The notes beneath the pieces are model-generated. The model ran no database searches and was not told the DNA's origin. It saw only the letters and a program-made list of their open reading frames with translations. A DNA stretch of 64,000 nt from Tabrizicola sp. Lineage in GTDB: Bacteria > Pseudomonadota > Alphaproteobacteria > Rhodobacterales > Rhodobacteraceae. This document shows positions 27,114 through 36,399 of the stretch, piece by piece. The position numbers and the translations under genes were made by a program. Location of the stretch: assembly GCF_030694085.1 (NCBI RefSeq), contig NZ_JAUXZE010000009.1, forward strand, positions 124,001 to 188,000, read 5' to 3'. The first letter of the stretch is position 1; the number at the start of each line of letters is the position of its first letter.

Positions 27114-27983
27114 ATGCTCGGCTTCGTCGGCATCGCCGTCATTCTCATCATGGTCTTCGGCGGCTATGTCCTTGCCGGCGGCAAGATGGGCATCATCCTC
27201 AAGGCGCTGCCTTTCGAAATGATAATGATCGGCGGGGCTGCAGTCGGGGCCTTCCTGATCTCGAACGACATGGCGGCGGTGAAGCACACGCTGAAGGACG
27301 TGGGGAAGGTCTTCAAGGGGCCAAGATGGAAGCCCGCCGACTATCGCGACCTGTTGTGCCTTTTGTTCGAACTGATCCGCTTGGCGCGCGCAAATCCAGT
27401 CGCTCTGGAGGAACACATCGAGTCGCCCGACACCTCGGCGATCTTCGGCAAGTATCCGCGGATCCAGCACGACCACGAGGCGATGGATATCATCTGCGAC
27501 ACGATGCGCGCGGCGTCGATGAACTATGATGACCCCCACCAGGTCGAAGAGGTGCTCGACAAGCGGATGGAGGCGACGCTGCACCACGCGATGCACTCCA
27601 GCCACGCGTTGCAGACGATGGCGGACGGGCTTCCCGCCCTCGGGATCGTCGCGGCCGTGCTGGGCGTGATCAAGACGATGGGCTCGATCGACCAGCCGCC
27701 CGAAGTTCTGGGCAAGATGATCGGCGGCGCTCTGGTCGGAACCTTCCTGGGCGTGTTCCTGGCTTACGGTCTGATGGGGCCTTTCGCCGCACGGGTGAAG
27801 ACTGTGGTCGAAGAGGACATCCACTTCTATCAACTGATCCGTGAGGTGCTGGTCGCCAACCTTCATCGCCATCCGGCCAACATCTGCATCGAGGTCGGCC
27901 GCCAGAACACTCCGCACCATCTCCGCCCCGGCTTCAGCGACCTGGAAGAGGCGATGCGCAATCTCAAGCAGGAAGCCGCATGA
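27114..27983 (+). CDS. motA: Flagellar motor stator protein MotA
   Basis: 289 residues with four membrane helices. The conserved segments LPALGIVAAVLGVIKTMGSI and IGGALVGTFLGVFLAYGLMGPFAARV form the proton-channel helices, and a cytoplasmic loop with RANPVALEEHIE carries charged residues that act on FliG. MotA normally needs MotB, which is not in the window. The stop overlaps the start of the 712-residue secreted protein by 4 nt (ATGA), a sign of tight coupling. A ribosome binding site, AGAGGA, precedes the ATG. Confidence 0.97.
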   Translation: MLGFVGIAVILIMVFGGYVLAGGKMGIILKALPFEMIMIGGAAVGAFLISNDMAAVKHTLKDVGKVFKGPRWKPADYRDLLCLLFELIRLARANPVALEEHIESPDTSAIFGKYPRIQHDHEAMDIICDTMRAASMNYDDPHQVEEVLDKRMEATLHHAMHSSHALQTMADGLPALGIVAAVLGVIKTMGSIDQPPEVLGKMIGGALVGTFLGVFLAYGLMGPFAARVKTVVEEDIHFYQLIREVLVANLHRHPANICIEVGRQNTPHHLRPGFSDLEEAMRNLKQEAA

Positions 27984-30118
27984 TCCGGGCGCTGCTTCTG
28001 CTGCTGGCGTTCACTGTCCAGGCGCAGGCTCAAACCGCTCGGGTGCTGTCCGGGGAACATGGCGACTTCACACGTCTGGTAATCGAGCTGCCCGCAGGAA
28101 TGGAGTGGACCGTCGGTCGAACGAAGACCGGTTACGCATTCGCGGCACGGGCCGGAACTCAGCCTGACTACGACCTTTCAACGGTCTGGCAGAGAATACC
28201 GCGCGCCAGGCTGGCGGACCTAGCGGTCGATCCGACCAGCGGGGCCCTGTCCATGGTCCTGGGTTGCGACTGCCACGTCTTCCCGTTCGAATACCGGGGC
28301 GGCATTGTCGTGCTGGACATCAAGGAGGGTCCCGCCCCGAAAGGCTCGGCCTTCGAGGCGGCGCTTCCCTTGGTGACCGGCTCTCCTCCGATTCCCGATA
28401 CGATCCCGGCCTATGACTGGCTGGATGGCCGTTCGACCAGTTCTCCGACAGACTTTTCTCTGCCTCTGCCGCTTGACACGGGAACCGTGTCGCTGGAACC
28501 CCTTCGGGATGAGCTTCTGGAGCAGATCGCCAAGGGTGCTGCCGACGGCGTGGTGGACATGGAGATGCCCGGAAAGCCCCCGAAACAGCCCGCGTTCGAC
28601 CATGCCGAGCTACCCTGGTCGCACATCAGGATTGGCGAGAATCCGGGCGTCACAGTGACCAAGCCGGGAGCATTGATCGCCGAAGATGCGCTGCCATCCG
28701 CATGCGTGGACCCCAAGCTTGTCGATCTTGCCACCTGGGGCGATGACCTCTTGCCGCACGAACTCCTCGTGGCAGCGCGTGCCGACCTTTACGGTGAATT
28801 CGACCTGCCTGACGAAGACTCTGTCCTGCGGTCATCACGTCAGCTGCTGTATCTGGGCTTCGGCGTCGAAACGCGTCAGCATCTCGCCATGCTGGTTGAC
28901 GGGTCCTCGGGCGACACCGTGTCGCTTTATCGGTCGATGGCGCATCTGGTCGACGGCGAGACCGATCCTCAGTCTGCCTTCGCGAGCATGCTAGAGTGCG
29001 AGGGACCGCCCGCGCTTTGGGCGGCACTGGCACAGGATCGCTTTCCCCCCGGCCCTGCTGTGAACCGGGACGCAATTCTTCAGGCTTTCCTAGCGCTGCC
29101 CGCGCATCTGCGGCGCCATCTTGGGCCGGCCCTGGCCGAGAAATTCCTTGCGCGCGACGATTCCGAAGCGGTGCGGATCATCCGTGACGCAATGGAGCGG
29201 TCACCGGATGTCGACCAGGGAACTGTGGCTCTCATCGATGCAAAGGCCAGCCTGCAGCAAGGAGATGCCGACGCGGCGCAAGCTCACGCCGAGACGGCCG
29301 TGGCTTTGGACGGCGACAGTGCCGAAAACCTCGTGGCTCTTGTCGAGACGCATTTCCACAAGCTGCAACCGATGGATCCTCAGATTGCAGACGCGTTGAT
29401 GGCAATTCGCGGCGAGACAAGAGGGGGCCAGTTTGGCGCGCAGGTCGATCGCGCCCTCGTCCTGGCGCTTGCCCTTTCGGACCAGATCCAAGCGGCCTTC
29501 AAGGCCGATCCGGCGCCTTCCGTACTCTCGGATCTTTGGCGCGTCGTCGAGGCGCGCACTGCCGACGACGACTTCTTGCGCCACGCCGTGCTTACGGCGG
29601 GGGCGCCTCGGCCAGACGTTGCCGCAGAGGTCGCTCAGGCGTTGTCTGACCGGTTGCTCGCACTGGGTTTCCCGGATGCGGCGCTCGTCTGGCTTGGACC
29701 AGTTGCCGCATCCGATCCGGTCGAGTTGCGTGAGACGGCGGCAAAGGCACAGCTTGGTCGGCGTGACGCGCGTGCTGCCCTTGCCTTGCTGGACGGCCTT
29801 GCAGGAGCTGAAGCAGAGGCGTTACGCGCCAAAGCATTGCTGCTGTTGGGCGATCTATCGGCCGCACAATCGGCACTCTCCAGGGCAGGCGACAGCGAAA
29901 CCGCATCTCGCGTCGGACTCTGGGAGGGCAACTGGTCCGGCCTGGCACCCGAGTCGGCTGGGCAGTGGCAGGCAACCGCCGATCTTGCCCAGCCGCTAGA
30001 GGGTGCTCAGATAACGGGTCTTCTTGGCCGAGGCAACCAGACTGTCGAAGCCAGTCTCGCCGCACGCGACGCGATCGACGCGCTCTTGGCCGATGTACCT
30101 CCACCTGATGGCAACTAA
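27980..30118 (+). CDS. Large secreted protein with AMIN-like N terminus and helical-repeat C terminus, coupled to motA
   Basis: 712 residues with a signal peptide (cleavage after AQA, near residue 18). Residues ~20-115 have an AMIN-like beta pattern (FTRLVIELPAGMEWTVG, LGCDCHVFPFEYRGGIVVLDI), as in cell-wall-binding domains. From about residue 250 the protein is almost entirely helical with TPR-like stretches (DADAAQAHAETAVALDGDSAENLVAL). I recognise no named family. Its ATG overlaps the motA stop, and a lytic transglycosylase follows. A periplasmic role in anchoring the stator or remodelling peptidoglycan is a reasonable inference, analogous in position to rhizobial MotC but without recognisable similarity. 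Confidence 0.8.
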   Translation: MIRALLLLLAFTVQAQAQTARVLSGEHGDFTRLVIELPAGMEWTVGRTKTGYAFAARAGTQPDYDLSTVWQRIPRARLADLAVDPTSGALSMVLGCDCHVFPFEYRGGIVVLDIKEGPAPKGSAFEAALPLVTGSPPIPDTIPAYDWLDGRSTSSPTDFSLPLPLDTGTVSLEPLRDELLEQIAKGAADGVVDMEMPGKPPKQPAFDHAELPWSHIRIGENPGVTVTKPGALIAEDALPSACVDPKLVDLATWGDDLLPHELLVAARADLYGEFDLPDEDSVLRSSRQLLYLGFGVETRQHLAMLVDGSSGDTVSLYRSMAHLVDGETDPQSAFASMLECEGPPALWAALAQDRFPPGPAVNRDAILQAFLALPAHLRRHLGPALAEKFLARDDSEAVRIIRDAMERSPDVDQGTVALIDAKASLQQGDADAAQAHAETAVALDGDSAENLVALVETHFHKLQPMDPQIADALMAIRGETRGGQFGAQVDRALVLALALSDQIQAAFKADPAPSVLSDLWRVVEARTADDDFLRHAVLTAGAPRPDVAAEVAQALSDRLLALGFPDAALVWLGPVAASDPVELRETAAKAQLGRRDARAALALLDGLAGAEAEALRAKALLLLGDLSAAQSALSRAGDSETASRVGLWEGNWSGLAPESAGQWQATADLAQPLEGAQITGLLGRGNQTVEASLAARDAIDALLADVPPPDGN

Positions 30119-30195
30119 GCCCGGTAACCAGCCAGAAAGATTCGTCCCGTAGTCTGATCAGCGACCCCGGCAGAATGCCTGGGGTGGAGCGTGAA

Positions 30196-30873
30196 ATGCC
30201 CCGAAGACGAATGACACTGACGACGACGACCGCCGCCTTGGCTTTGCTTCTGTCTGCCGTCTTGGCCCTGGGAGGCGAGGATCCTTCGGATCTTTGCCTG
30301 CGGGCCGCCTCGGATGCAGCAGCACGGACAGGAGTGCCATATTCCGTCCTGCGCGCGATTTCCATGGTCGAGACGGGGCGTGAGGGCCGCCCCTGGCCCT
30401 GGACAGTCAATTTCGGCGGCGACGGTCGCTGGTTCGACAGTGCTGTCGAGGCCGAGGAAGAGGCGGCGGCGGCACTGGAACAGGGAGCCACCAATGTTGA
30501 TCTTGGCTGCTTCCAGTTGAACTATCGCTGGCACGCCCAGGGGTTCGCATCGGTTTCCGACATGCTCGATCCCGAGAAGAATGCCCTTTATGCTGCAGAA
30601 TTCCTGGCGGACCATTTCGCGCAGACCGGGGATTGGGCAGTTGCGGCAGCGGCCTATCACTCGGCAACCCCCGAGTTCGCAACCGCATACCAGGCCAAAT
30701 TCGAAGCCGCCTACGCCAAGCTGGAAGGGAGCGTCCCTGACGTCCAAGACACAGGTCGCGATCTATCCGAACGCGAGAACCGGTTTCCGTTGCTGGTCGC
30801 TGGATCGACAGGGTCGGGCGGCTCGCTTGTCCCGGCCGGTCCTGGGGGCCTTCGGTTGATCGGGGCGCCGTAA
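30196..30873 (+). CDS. Lytic transglycosylase (SLT domain), probable flagellar muramidase
   Basis: 225 residues. The signal anchor is at about 10-27, and the SLT fold has the catalytic Glu in AISMVETGREG, followed by LGCFQLNYRWH and the AAEFLADHF and AAAAYHSATPEFA motifs typical of family 1 transglycosylases. It would cut glycan strands so that the rod can pass. I chose the ATG at 30196, which has GGAG six bases upstream; an ATG at 30175 lacks a site. It ends one base before flhA begins, within a flagellar operon. Confidence 0.88.
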   Translation: MPRRRMTLTTTTAALALLLSAVLALGGEDPSDLCLRAASDAAARTGVPYSVLRAISMVETGREGRPWPWTVNFGGDGRWFDSAVEAEEEAAAALEQGATNVDLGCFQLNYRWHAQGFASVSDMLDPEKNALYAAEFLADHFAQTGDWAVAAAAYHSATPEFATAYQAKFEAAYAKLEGSVPDVQDTGRDLSERENRFPLLVAGSTGSGGSLVPAGPGGLRLIGAP

Positions 30874-30874
30874 G

Positions 30875-32947
30875 ATGATCAAGGGCTTTTCTGCCGCTGT
30901 CTTCCGACCGACGATCCTGCTGGCCATCGGCCTCATGGCGGTCATCGTGATGATGATCCTGCCGGTCCCAGCCTGGATGCTCGACCTGGGACTGGCTATC
31001 TCGTTTGCTCTGGCGATCCTGATGCTGACGGTGACGCTGTTCATCGACCGGCCACTGGATTTCTCGGCCTTTCCGACGATTCTCCTTGCGTCGCTGTTGC
31101 TGCGGCTTGCGTTGAACGTGTCGTCGACGAAGCTGATCATCGGACAGGGCCACACTGGAACGGATGCTGCCGGCCATGTCATCGAGGGTTTCGCCCAGTT
31201 CATCATGGGCGGCAGCCTGATCCTGGGCCTCGTCATCTTCATCGTTCTTCTGATCGTCAACTTCATCGTGATCACCAAGGGCGCCGGACGTATGGCCGAG
31301 GTGGGCGCGCGTTTTGCGCTGGACGGCATGCCGGGTCGTCAGCTTGCCATCGACGCCGACCTGTCCGCCGGGGCGATCGACCATGACGAGGCAAAGCGGC
31401 GGCGGGAGCAGGAACTGGCCGAGACGAACTTCTTCGGCTCGCTTGATGGCGCATCGAAGTTCGTGAAGGGCGACGCGATCGCGGGGCTGCTGATCACGAT
31501 GCTGAACATCGTCGTCGGTCTGATCGTCGGCATCTTCGTCCACGGCCTAGACGCGGACACGGCCTTCCAGACCTACACGATCCTGACGGTTGGTGACGGT
31601 CTCGTCAGCCAGATTCCGGCGGTCATCATTTCGGTCGCGGCGGCTCTTCTGCTGGCCAAGGGCAGCCAGAAAGGCGCGGCGGATATCTCGTTCTTCGCCC
31701 AGCTCGGCCGCTATCCTGGCGCGCTTGGCACAGTGGGCGCGCTGATGGCCCTGTTTGCGCTTGTGCCAGGGATGCCATTCGTCCCGTTCATGTTTGCAGC
31801 GCTTGGCCTGGGGGCGATGGCCTTTTCCCAATCCCGCCGTGCGTCGCAGTCAGAGGTCCCGCCCCCTCCAACGCTGGACGCGCCCAAACCGCGCTCGATC
31901 GGCGATGTGCTCGACTTCGATGACATCCACATCGAATTCGCGCCGAACCTGGTGTCGATGGTGCTGGACCCTGCTACCGGTCTCGACAGCCGGATCGCCA
32001 ACATGCGCAACCATGTGGCGACCTCATATGGCTTTATCCTGCCCGAGATCCGCCTGACCGATGAGGGCGCCCTGTCTCCGGGTCAATACCGCATCCGGCT
32101 TCAGGGAGTCGAGCGCGTCGCGGATCGGCTCTATCCCGACCGGGTTCTGGTCCTGCTGAACGATGGAGCTCCGGCGCCCGACGGGCTGGACGCCCGCGAG
32201 CCGGTCTATGGCGCCCCTGCCCGCTGGATCAATCCCGACCAGCAGGAGGATGCGGCACTGTCCGGTCTGACGGTCGTGTCTCCGACAGAGGTTCTGGCGA
32301 CCCATCTCCTGGAAGTGCTGAAATCGAACCTCGCGCGGCTTCTCACCTTGCGCGGACTGCGGCGCCTCCTTGACGAGTTCGTCAAGCTCTCGGACCCGAT
32401 CCGGGCCGAAGCGAACCGTCGGCTGCTGGACGAGCTGATCCCGGAGAAGGTGCCGATTGATCTGCTTCATGCGGTTCTGCGCTTGCTGCTGGACGAGAGG
32501 GTCTCGATCCGCAACCTGCCACTGATCCTGGAATCGGTAGCAGAGGCGCGACAGTTCGGAGCGCCCGAAGCGATCTGCGAACACGTACGCCAGCGCCTGG
32601 GCTTCCAGATCATCGCCGAACTGAAACGCGCCGATGGATCTGTTCCCCTGATCCAGCTGGCTCCAGATTGGGAACGGACTTTCGCAACCTACCAGATTGA
32701 CAGCGACCGCGGGCAACGCGACGTGGCCCTGCCGCCGGAAATCTTCGCCCGGCTTGCCAATGGGCTTACGGAACGGGCCAATCGCGCGGCCGAGAGCGGG
32801 GTCTACCCAGCCCTCGTCACCTCGGTCGGGCGTCGGCGCTTTCTACGGACAGTAGTCCACGCCAAGGGGCTGCACATGCCCGTGCTGTCCTACGAAGAGA
32901 TCGGGACCGATGCCCGACCGGCGCTGATCGGCCAGGTGCCGGCGTGA
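30875..32947 (+). CDS. flhA: Flagellar export gate protein FlhA
   Basis: 690 residues. About eight N-terminal membrane helices include the FHIPEP-region hallmark TKGAGRMAEVGARFALDGMPGRQLAIDADL near residue 130. A large cytoplasmic domain from about 330 forms the nonameric ring that receives FliI-delivered substrates and chaperones. Length is normal. It begins the flhA-fliR-flhB export-gate run, directly after the transglycosylase, and its stop overlaps fliR by GTGA. Confidence 0.98.
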   Translation: MIKGFSAAVFRPTILLAIGLMAVIVMMILPVPAWMLDLGLAISFALAILMLTVTLFIDRPLDFSAFPTILLASLLLRLALNVSSTKLIIGQGHTGTDAAGHVIEGFAQFIMGGSLILGLVIFIVLLIVNFIVITKGAGRMAEVGARFALDGMPGRQLAIDADLSAGAIDHDEAKRRREQELAETNFFGSLDGASKFVKGDAIAGLLITMLNIVVGLIVGIFVHGLDADTAFQTYTILTVGDGLVSQIPAVIISVAAALLLAKGSQKGAADISFFAQLGRYPGALGTVGALMALFALVPGMPFVPFMFAALGLGAMAFSQSRRASQSEVPPPPTLDAPKPRSIGDVLDFDDIHIEFAPNLVSMVLDPATGLDSRIANMRNHVATSYGFILPEIRLTDEGALSPGQYRIRLQGVERVADRLYPDRVLVLLNDGAPAPDGLDAREPVYGAPARWINPDQQEDAALSGLTVVSPTEVLATHLLEVLKSNLARLLTLRGLRRLLDEFVKLSDPIRAEANRRLLDELIPEKVPIDLLHAVLRLLLDERVSIRNLPLILESVAEARQFGAPEAICEHVRQRLGFQIIAELKRADGSVPLIQLAPDWERTFATYQIDSDRGQRDVALPPEIFARLANGLTERANRAAESGVYPALVTSVGRRRFLRTVVHAKGLHMPVLSYEEIGTDARPALIGQVPA

Positions 32948-33726
32948 ACCAGATCGTTGCCGACCTTTCCGTTCTGCTGGGCCTGGCCGAAAGCCTGGCA
33001 TGGGCGACGGCGCTGGCCTTTGTCAGGATCGGGGCGGTGGTCGCGCTGATGCCGGGCTTTGGTGATCCTGCGGTCCCGCAGCGCATCAAGCTTGCCCTTG
33101 TCGTCTGCCTGACCCTGGTGGTCGCACCCCTCCTCGCCGAACGCATCAGTGCCACAGAGGTCCCTCCCTCCCTCCTTGCCCTTGGCGGAGAGGCCGTCGC
33201 CGGCCTGATCCTTGGAATCGGAATGCGGCTCTTCATTGCATCATTGCAGACTGCCGCCGCAATGATCGCCCAGGCGACCACGCTGTCACAGCTCTTTTCC
33301 GGGGTTGCCCCCGAACCGCAACCGGCGATCGGAAACCTGCTGATCATCGCCGGACTTGCCCTGGCAATGGCCGCTGGTTTGCATGTCCGGGCAGCCGAGC
33401 TTGTCCTGCTCTCCTACGACGTCCTGCCAGCCGGAGTACATCATTCCGCCGCTGCTGCAGCCGATTGGGGCCTTGCGCTGATCGGGCGCACCTTCAGCCT
33501 GGCGTTCTCGCTTGCGGCGCCCTTCGTGATCGCGTCGCTGATCTACAACCTGGCTCTGGGGGCCATCAACCGCGCCATGCCGACGCTGATGGTGTCGATG
33601 GTCGGAGCCCCGGCGCTAACCCTTGGCGGGCTTGCCCTGCTTGCCGTCGCAACCCCGGTCCTGCTTGCGGTCTGGCTGGACGCTTTCATGTCCCACCTCG
33701 CGCAACCCTTCGCGGTGGTGCCATGA
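32944..33726 (+). CDS. fliR: Flagellar export gate protein FliR
   Basis: 260 residues with about six membrane helices. It starts at a GTG overlapping the flhA stop (GTGA). Segments ALAFVRIGAVVALMPGFGDPAVPQRIKLAL and AAAMIAQATTLSQLFSGVAPEPQPAIGNLL are FliR-typical. FliR completes the FliPQR gate. The stop overlaps the flhB start by 4 nt. Confidence 0.96.
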   Translation: MNQIVADLSVLLGLAESLAWATALAFVRIGAVVALMPGFGDPAVPQRIKLALVVCLTLVVAPLLAERISATEVPPSLLALGGEAVAGLILGIGMRLFIASLQTAAAMIAQATTLSQLFSGVAPEPQPAIGNLLIIAGLALAMAAGLHVRAAELVLLSYDVLPAGVHHSAAAAADWGLALIGRTFSLAFSLAAPFVIASLIYNLALGAINRAMPTLMVSMVGAPALTLGGLALLAVATPVLLAVWLDAFMSHLAQPFAVVP

Positions 33727-34802
33727 GCGGCCAGGAAGACGAAGCCGACAAGGAACACGAGGCCTCGCAGCAGAAGCTCGACCGGGCTCGCAAGGACGGG
33801 GATATTCCAAAGTCGGTGGACCTGCAGACCGCCGTTGCTACCGGGGGTTTCCTGCTGGCGCTTTTCACCTTCGGAGCCTGGGCCGTCCAGCGGTCGGGAA
33901 GTGCGGGGATGGTCCTGCTGGACCAGGCCGACCGCTTGTCGTCGCTGGTTATGGCGGGCGGAAGCGGCCCGGTCGCAGGCATCCTGCTGGCCGTTGCGGG
34001 ACCACCACTGGCGCTTCTGGTGCTGGCACCTGTGCTGGTGCTTACCCTTCTCGTCGCGACACGGGGCTTCGTCGTCGCGCCCAGCAAGCTTGCGCCCAAA
34101 TTGTCGCGGATATCGCCCATCGCAACCGCGGGGCAAAAGTTCGGCGTCGACGGTCTGGTGGAGTTCGCAAAAAGTGCGGTCAAGCTCTGCTTCGTGTCTT
34201 TGATCCTCTACTACTTTCTCGCCGCGCGACTGGAGGAGATCCTCGCCAGCCTCTACCTCACGCCGGCCATGTCGGGGGCACTGATGGCGCGGATGACCCT
34301 GCATTTCCTGGCGATCGTCTTTGTCATTCAGCTGGTTGTGGGTGGGGTCGATTTCATCTGGCAGAACTTCCAGCATCGCCAGCGGCAGCGCATGTCGCGC
34401 AAGGAGATGATGGACGAATACAAGGAAAGCGAAGGCGACCCCCACCTGAAAGCCGCCCGCCGTCAGCGCGCGCAAGAGGTTGCAACAAACAACATGCTCT
34501 CGGACGTGGCGACGGCAAATGTGGTGGTTGTGAACCCGACCCACTATGCCGTGGCGCTGAGATGGGACCGCGCCAAGGGCGGCGCTCCGGTCTGCGTGGC
34601 CAAGGGCGTGGACGAGATCGCGCACAAGATCCGGGAAAGGGCCGCTGAACACGGCGTGCCGATCCACAGCGACCCCCCGACAGCCCGCGCGATCCATGCC
34701 ACCGTCGAGGTCGGCCAGGAAATCCGGGTCGAACAGTATCGGGCGGTCGCCGCGGCGATCCGTTTTGCCGAGACGATGCGCAAAAGGGCGCGACGGAAAT
34801 GA
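33723..34802 (+). CDS. flhB: Flagellar export substrate-switch protein FlhB
   Basis: 359 residues: four membrane helices, then a cytoplasmic domain with the autocleavage site NPTH in VVVVNPTHYAVALRWD, near residue 265. Cleavage between Asn and Pro drives the switch from rod/hook to filament export, together with FliK. The ATG at 33723 overlaps the fliR stop; the frame is open far upstream, but that stretch lies inside fliR and is not FlhB-like. The stop overlaps the next small gene by 4 nt. Confidence 0.97.
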   Translation: MSGQEDEADKEHEASQQKLDRARKDGDIPKSVDLQTAVATGGFLLALFTFGAWAVQRSGSAGMVLLDQADRLSSLVMAGGSGPVAGILLAVAGPPLALLVLAPVLVLTLLVATRGFVVAPSKLAPKLSRISPIATAGQKFGVDGLVEFAKSAVKLCFVSLILYYFLAARLEEILASLYLTPAMSGALMARMTLHFLAIVFVIQLVVGGVDFIWQNFQHRQRQRMSRKEMMDEYKESEGDPHLKAARRQRAQEVATNNMLSDVATANVVVVNPTHYAVALRWDRAKGGAPVCVAKGVDEIAHKIRERAAEHGVPIHSDPPTARAIHATVEVGQEIRVEQYRAVAAAIRFAETMRKRARRK

Positions 34803-35140
34803 CCCGGGGCGCGGACATTGCCCGCTTGGTCGACCTTGCACAGCTTGTGCTTGACCAACGCCTTGGTCGGTTGCGCAGCACGGCGGCCGAGCTGGAGCGC
34901 AGCCGACAGCAGATTGCCGCGCTGGACCTGTCGGCCGCGCCCACCGATCTGGAGCCGGTCACAGCCGAAAAGGTGGCGCTGACCTACAACCGCTGGGCCG
35001 ACCAGCGCCGGTCCGAGCTGAACCTGGTGATCGCGCGGCAGACGGTGGACTGGATGGAGTCCCGCAGTGAGGCTCAGACAGCTTTCGGCCGCATGCAGGC
35101 CCTGCAGGGTCTGGCAACGCGGCTGAAGCACGGTCGATAG
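34799..35140 (+). CDS. Small helical protein of the export-gate operon (possible FliJ analogue)
   Basis: 113 residues, no signal peptide, almost wholly helical with a heptad-like stretch (LAQLVLDQRLGRLRSTAAELERSRQQIAAL) and a second charged helix (RWADQRRSELNLVIARQTVDWM). It is not a recognised family. It overlaps flhB by 4 nt and ends the plus-strand block, converging with fliL2 after 3 bases. A short coiled-coil protein next to export genes would fit FliJ, the stalk in the FliI ATPase, and no other fliJ is visible. That is inference. Confidence 0.7.
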   Translation: MTRGADIARLVDLAQLVLDQRLGRLRSTAAELERSRQQIAALDLSAAPTDLEPVTAEKVALTYNRWADQRRSELNLVIARQTVDWMESRSEAQTAFGRMQALQGLATRLKHGR

Positions 35141-35143
35141 CTC

Positions 35144-35650
35144 TTAGGTGTCCTGACGCGCGATGTCGGTGATGAGAACATCGGTGATCACCGGCCCAAG
35201 CACCTTAGCGCCGGCCTCTTTCAGGCTGGTGCGTAGGACGACAAGGTTCGAGCCGTCGGTGAACGAGCCCGAGAATCCGCCGGTGTTGGCATGATCGAAC
35301 ATCACCTGCAGGAAAGCGTCTCTTAGCTTCGGCTCACGAAGATAGACGGGCTCCGTATTTCCAGGTTTGACTTCCAGGGACAGAGACAGGACCACCAAGG
35401 CCGCCACTCGCCCCTTTTCGACGACAGGAACTACGAACTGGTTGTTAAGCTTGACATATTCAGGCGCACCCTCCTTGGATTCGCCGACTTCGCCTTCCCT
35501 TGCCTCGGCATGTTCTGCGCCTTCCGCAGCCTTCCTGGCGGCCTGGGCGGCTTGGTCCTCGGGGGGCGGCGCGGGGCGGAGGAACATGCCGGCGCCCACG
35601 CCCCCACCCAGGCCGATCAGTGCAAGAATGACGGGAATGAGTTTTCCCAT
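35144..35650 (-). CDS. Second FliL-family protein
   Basis: 168 residues: a membrane helix at about 5-24, an acidic Ala/Glu-rich linker (residues 30-60), then a FliL domain (YVKLNNQFVVPVVEKGRVAALVVLSLSLEV... LREPKLRDAFLQVMFDHANTGG). It is distinct from the FliL at 25596 in linker and ending (VLITDIARQDT). It is last in the minus-strand operon from flgB. FliL proteins bind the stator and influence torque; two paralogues in one cluster suggest specialised roles. The symbol is withheld because fliL is used for the other copy. Confidence 0.88.
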   Translation of the reverse strand: MGKLIPVILALIGLGGGVGAGMFLRPAPPPEDQAAQAARKAAEGAEHAEAREGEVGESKEGAPEYVKLNNQFVVPVVEKGRVAALVVLSLSLEVKPGNTEPVYLREPKLRDAFLQVMFDHANTGGFSGSFTDGSNLVVLRTSLKEAGAKVLGPVITDVLITDIARQDT

Positions 35651-35652
35651 GA

Positions 35653-36399
35653 TCAGAACGGCATCACGATGTCGGCGACCTGCTGGCCATAGGTCGGCTG
35701 CTGCATATCGGTGATCTGACCGCGGCCGCCATAGGCGATCCGGGCGCCCGCGATCTTGTCGTAGGTGATCTCGTTCTGCCGAGAGATGTCGGCGGGACGG
35801 ACGTAGCCAGTCACGATCAGCTCGCGCATCTCGAAGTTGACCCGGACTTCCTGCTGGCCCTCGATCTTCAGCACGCCGTTCGGCAGCTCTTCGACCACCG
35901 TCACCGCGATGCGCAGGGTTACCTTCTCCTTTCGCGCGACCGACCCTTGGCCCTTGAAGGTCGAAGACGAGTCCATGTCGAAGGCGTCGCCCATGCTGGC
36001 GCCCTCAGGCAGGCTTTCGTTCAGCCGCTGCGGTATGCCGAGAAGGTCGGGGATGCCGCCGCTTTGTTGGCCGCTGCGACTGCGGCCGGTCGAATTCGAG
36101 ATCGATGCGCTATCGTTGATCTCGATCACCACGGTCAGGATGTCCCCCCGTTGCGCCGCACGACGGTCGCCGAACAGCGACTGCGTGCCCCCGCTCCAGA
36201 GTGAAGATCCGTCCGACACCGTGGCGGGCCGCTGATCCTCGGGCAGCGACGAGGCATACATCGCATAGTGCTGGTCCGTTCCCTCCAGCCCCGAGAACTC
36301 GGGTGCACGCCCGACCTGTTCCAGTTTGCCGCAGCCGACCAGAGCCAGCGTCAAAATCATGCAGGATCGTATCATCATCTTATCCATTCCATCCGACAT
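35653..36399 (-). CDS. flgH: Flagellar L-ring lipoprotein FlgH
   Basis: 248 residues from the longest start. A lipoprotein signal with lipobox LVGC ends at Cys23, and the mature part has the FlgH pattern SLWSGGTQSLFGDRRAAQRGDILTVVI and VRVNFEMRELIVTGYVRPADI. It forms the outer-membrane bushing of the rod. Several ATGs compete (36399, 36387, 36378, 36375); the shorter ones give a more usual signal peptide, so the true start may be 36387 or 36378. It overlaps flgA by up to 20 nt. Confidence 0.94.
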   Translation of the reverse strand: MSDGMDKMMIRSCMILTLALVGCGKLEQVGRAPEFSGLEGTDQHYAMYASSLPEDQRPATVSDGSSLWSGGTQSLFGDRRAAQRGDILTVVIEINDSASISNSTGRSRSGQQSGGIPDLLGIPQRLNESLPEGASMGDAFDMDSSSTFKGQGSVARKEKVTLRIAVTVVEELPNGVLKIEGQQEVRVNFEMRELIVTGYVRPADISRQNEITYDKIAGARIAYGGRGQITDMQQPTYGQQVADIVMPF

